Origin: CAIWHR01 sp963734055
Lineage (GTDB): Bacteria; Pseudomonadota; Gammaproteobacteria; Burkholderiales; Casimicrobiaceae
Direction of reading: 5' to 3'
Assembly (NCBI GenBank): GCA_963734055.1
Contig: CAVTFQ010000012.1
Coordinates: 62,001 to 126,000 of the forward strand
Length of the DNA stretch: 64,000 nucleotides
Positions 62,822 to 64,000 of the stretch are shown one piece after another (position 1 is the stretch's first letter; every line of letters begins with the position of its first letter). A model generated the notes under the pieces. It was not told the origin of the DNA, ran no database searches, and worked only from the letters and a program-made list of their open reading frames with translations. The translations under genes were made by a program, and so were the position numbers.

Positions 62822-62882
62822 ACAAAGGGCCCAGGACGAATCGCCGCCCCGACCCCAATTCCGCTCCTTTGCAGCCAGAACC

Positions 62883-63446
62883 ATGCCCCGGACCGACGAA
62901 CGACAACCGCGCCCCTCGCCCGACGGCCGCGACGGGGCGTCCGGGCCTGCGGCCGCAGAGCCCTCCAAGTCGCAGGTGAAGCGTGACATGCATGCACTGC
63001 AGCAACTTGGCCAAAAGCTGGTGGCGCTCGACGGCGGTCGCTTCGCGGCGCTCGCGCGCGAAGCGGAGCTGTCCGAAAGGCTGGTCGATGCGGTCTCCGC
63101 GGCGCGCTCGATCACCGCGTGGGGGGCGCGCAAGCGGCAGCTCCAGTTCATCGGCAAGCTCATGCGCGAGGTGGATCCGGAGCCGATTCGTCGACGCCTC
63201 GACCTGTGGGCGCACGGGCACGACGTCGACGCCGAGCGGCAACACGCCATCGAGCGCTGGCGCGAGCGCCTGATGACCGAGCCGGATGCGGTCGAGGCGC
63301 TCGCAGCCGAATTCCCACGCGCCGATCGCAGCCGCTTGCGCTCGCTGGTCGCGCGCGCGCAGGACGAGCGGGGCCGCGATGCGCCGCCGCGCGCGTACCG
63401 CGAGCTGTTCCGCGCGCTCAAGGCGCTCGCCACGCCAGCCGAATGA
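62883..63446 (+). CDS. darP: ribosome-associated protein DarP (YjgA, DUF615)
   Basis: A 187-residue basic helical protein. SKSQVKRDMHALQQLGQKLVAL, ITAWGARKRQLQFIGKLMREVDPEPIRRRLDL and RLMTEPDAVEALAAEFPRADRSRLRSLVARAQDERGRDAPPRAYRELFRALK match the YjgA/DarP family, which assists 50S subunit assembly. The common partner in gene context is pmbA, here divergent next to it. Its stop overlaps the next gene's ATG (ATGA). Confidence 0.93.
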   Translation: MPRTDERQPRPSPDGRDGASGPAAAEPSKSQVKRDMHALQQLGQKLVALDGGRFAALAREAELSERLVDAVSAARSITAWGARKRQLQFIGKLMREVDPEPIRRRLDLWAHGHDVDAERQHAIERWRERLMTEPDAVEALAAEFPRADRSRLRSLVARAQDERGRDAPPRAYRELFRALKALATPAE

Positions 63447-63997
63447 CTGAGAGCGCCGACACGCTGCTGATCGGCCTCGTCTCGATCTCGGATCGGGCGT
63501 CCGCCGGCGTTTACGAGGATAAAGGTCTGCCCGGCCTCGTCGAATGGTTCACCGCCGCGCTGGCCTCGCCTTGGCGGACGGAGACGCGGTTGATCCCGGA
63601 CGAGCAGTCGGTGATCGAGCGCACGCTGATCGAGCTCATCGACACCGTGGGCTGCCATCTCGTCTGCACGACGGGCGGTACCGGTCCTGCGCCGCGCGAC
63701 GTCACGCCCGAGGCGACGCTCGCGGTCGCGCACAAGGTGCTGCCGGGCTTCGGCGAGCAGATGCGGCAGGTGAGCCTCAAGTACGTCCCGACCGCGATCC
63801 TGTCGCGCCAGGCCGGCGTCGTGCGCGGCCGGGCGCTGATCCTGAACCTGCCGGGGCAGCCGAAGGCGATCCGGGAGACGCTCGACGGCGTGTTTCCGGC
63901 GGTCCCGTACTGCATCGACCTGATCGGCGGCCCGTACATCGAGACGCACGAGCAGGTCTGCAAGGCATTCCGGCCGAAATCGGCGCTGAAAAAGTAG
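63443..63997 (+). CDS. mog: molybdopterin adenylyltransferase (MogA/MoaB family)
   Basis: A 184-residue MoCF-fold protein that adenylylates molybdopterin before molybdenum insertion. LIGLVSISDRASAGVYEDKGLPGLVEWF, the nucleotide loop LVCTTGGTGPAPRDVTPEATLAV and ILNLPGQPKAIRETLDGVFPAVPYCIDLIGGPYIETHEQVCKAFRPK are clear Mog signatures. It follows darP with an ATGA overlap, as in several betaproteobacteria. Its TAG stop lies inside the start of a repeat (63991-64000). The end of the gene is complete. Confidence 0.92.
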   Translation: MTESADTLLIGLVSISDRASAGVYEDKGLPGLVEWFTAALASPWRTETRLIPDEQSVIERTLIELIDTVGCHLVCTTGGTGPAPRDVTPEATLAVAHKVLPGFGEQMRQVSLKYVPTAILSRQAGVVRGRALILNLPGQPKAIRETLDGVFPAVPYCIDLIGGPYIETHEQVCKAFRPKSALKK

Positions 63998-64000
63998 GGT
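63991..64000 (+). repeat. start of a second copy of the AAAGTAGGGTCAGACCC repeat, cut by window edge
   Basis: AAAGTAGGGT matches the first ten bases of the arm found at 29989-29998. It overlaps the mog stop codon (TAG at 63995-63997). The rest lies beyond the window, so the identity is inferred from ten matching bases and from the shared position at a gene end. Confidence 0.45.

Overview
The window is high-GC DNA (about two thirds G+C) from a betaproteobacterium. I infer this from the gene order (alaS, recX, recA, pncC, pgpA, thiL, nusB, ribH, ribBA, and ribE, ribD, nrdR, glyA), the minor-pilin/PilY1 cluster and the 2-aminobenzoyl-CoA/gentisate-type catabolic genes. No rRNA, tRNA or CRISPR array was seen. 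Genus cannot be fixed from sequence alone.

Layout. 0-8.4 kb: the 5' part of a peptide-type ABC binding protein, a small Gly/Tyr-rich exported protein, a PQQ-type sorbosone dehydrogenase-like protein, an argE plus AstE-like deacylase pair behind a good sigma-70 promoter, and two secreted proteins (one with C-terminal FG-GAP repeats). 8.5-22.6 kb: housekeeping on the minus strand, namely an orphan TRAP binding protein, comEC, VOC protein, hotdog thioesterase, alaS, recX, recA, pncC, GNAT, pgpA, thiL, nusB, ribH, ribBA. 22.6-27.7 kb: a TetR-controlled RND efflux operon with a double operator. 27.7-38.6 kb: an aromatic catabolism block. It has a broken hydrolase, a fumarylpyruvate hydrolase-like protein, maleylpyruvate/maleylacetoacetate isomerase, glutaryl-CoA dehydrogenase, then RidA, a 2-aminobenzoate-CoA ligase-like enzyme, acyl-CoA dehydrogenase, enoyl-CoA hydratase, MarR regulator and a two-domain aromatic acyl-CoA monooxygenase/reductase. 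The last of these is split by a 77-bp insertion. 38.7-48.8 kb: fimT, pilE, fimT/U, pilV, pilW, pilX, pilY1, then a TonB-like protein. 49.0-50.3 kb: an intact IS5-type element. 50.3-55.6 kb: mmsA, ribE, ribD, nrdR, glyA. 55.7-59.5 kb: a three-part TRAP transporter. 59.7-64 kb: an unknown conserved protein, pmbA, darP (yjgA) and a molybdopterin biosynthesis protein.

How it fits together. The riboflavin genes, which in many betaproteobacteria lie together from glyA/nrdR/ribD/ribE to ribBA/ribH/nusB, are here split by about 29 kb of efflux, catabolic, pilus and IS DNA. This looks like an accessory block placed inside a conserved locus. The catabolic operon reads as a complete CoA-thioester route for 2-aminobenzoate (anthranilate) or a salicylate-like substrate, but its key enzyme is frameshifted here.

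The most unusual signals are non-coding. Several spacers between collinear genes are filled almost to the codon by palindromic elements: 21217-21484, 29987-30061 and 53599-53741. A heptamer tandem array stands in the nrdR leader. A short GC-rich repeat splits the monooxygenase gene between two GGCGCC copies and the frame closes perfectly if it is removed. The IS5-type element used the mmsA stop codon as part of its CTAG target. The recA promoter carries a GAAC-N4-GTTC palindrome instead of the usual proteobacterial CTG-N10-CAG LexA box.
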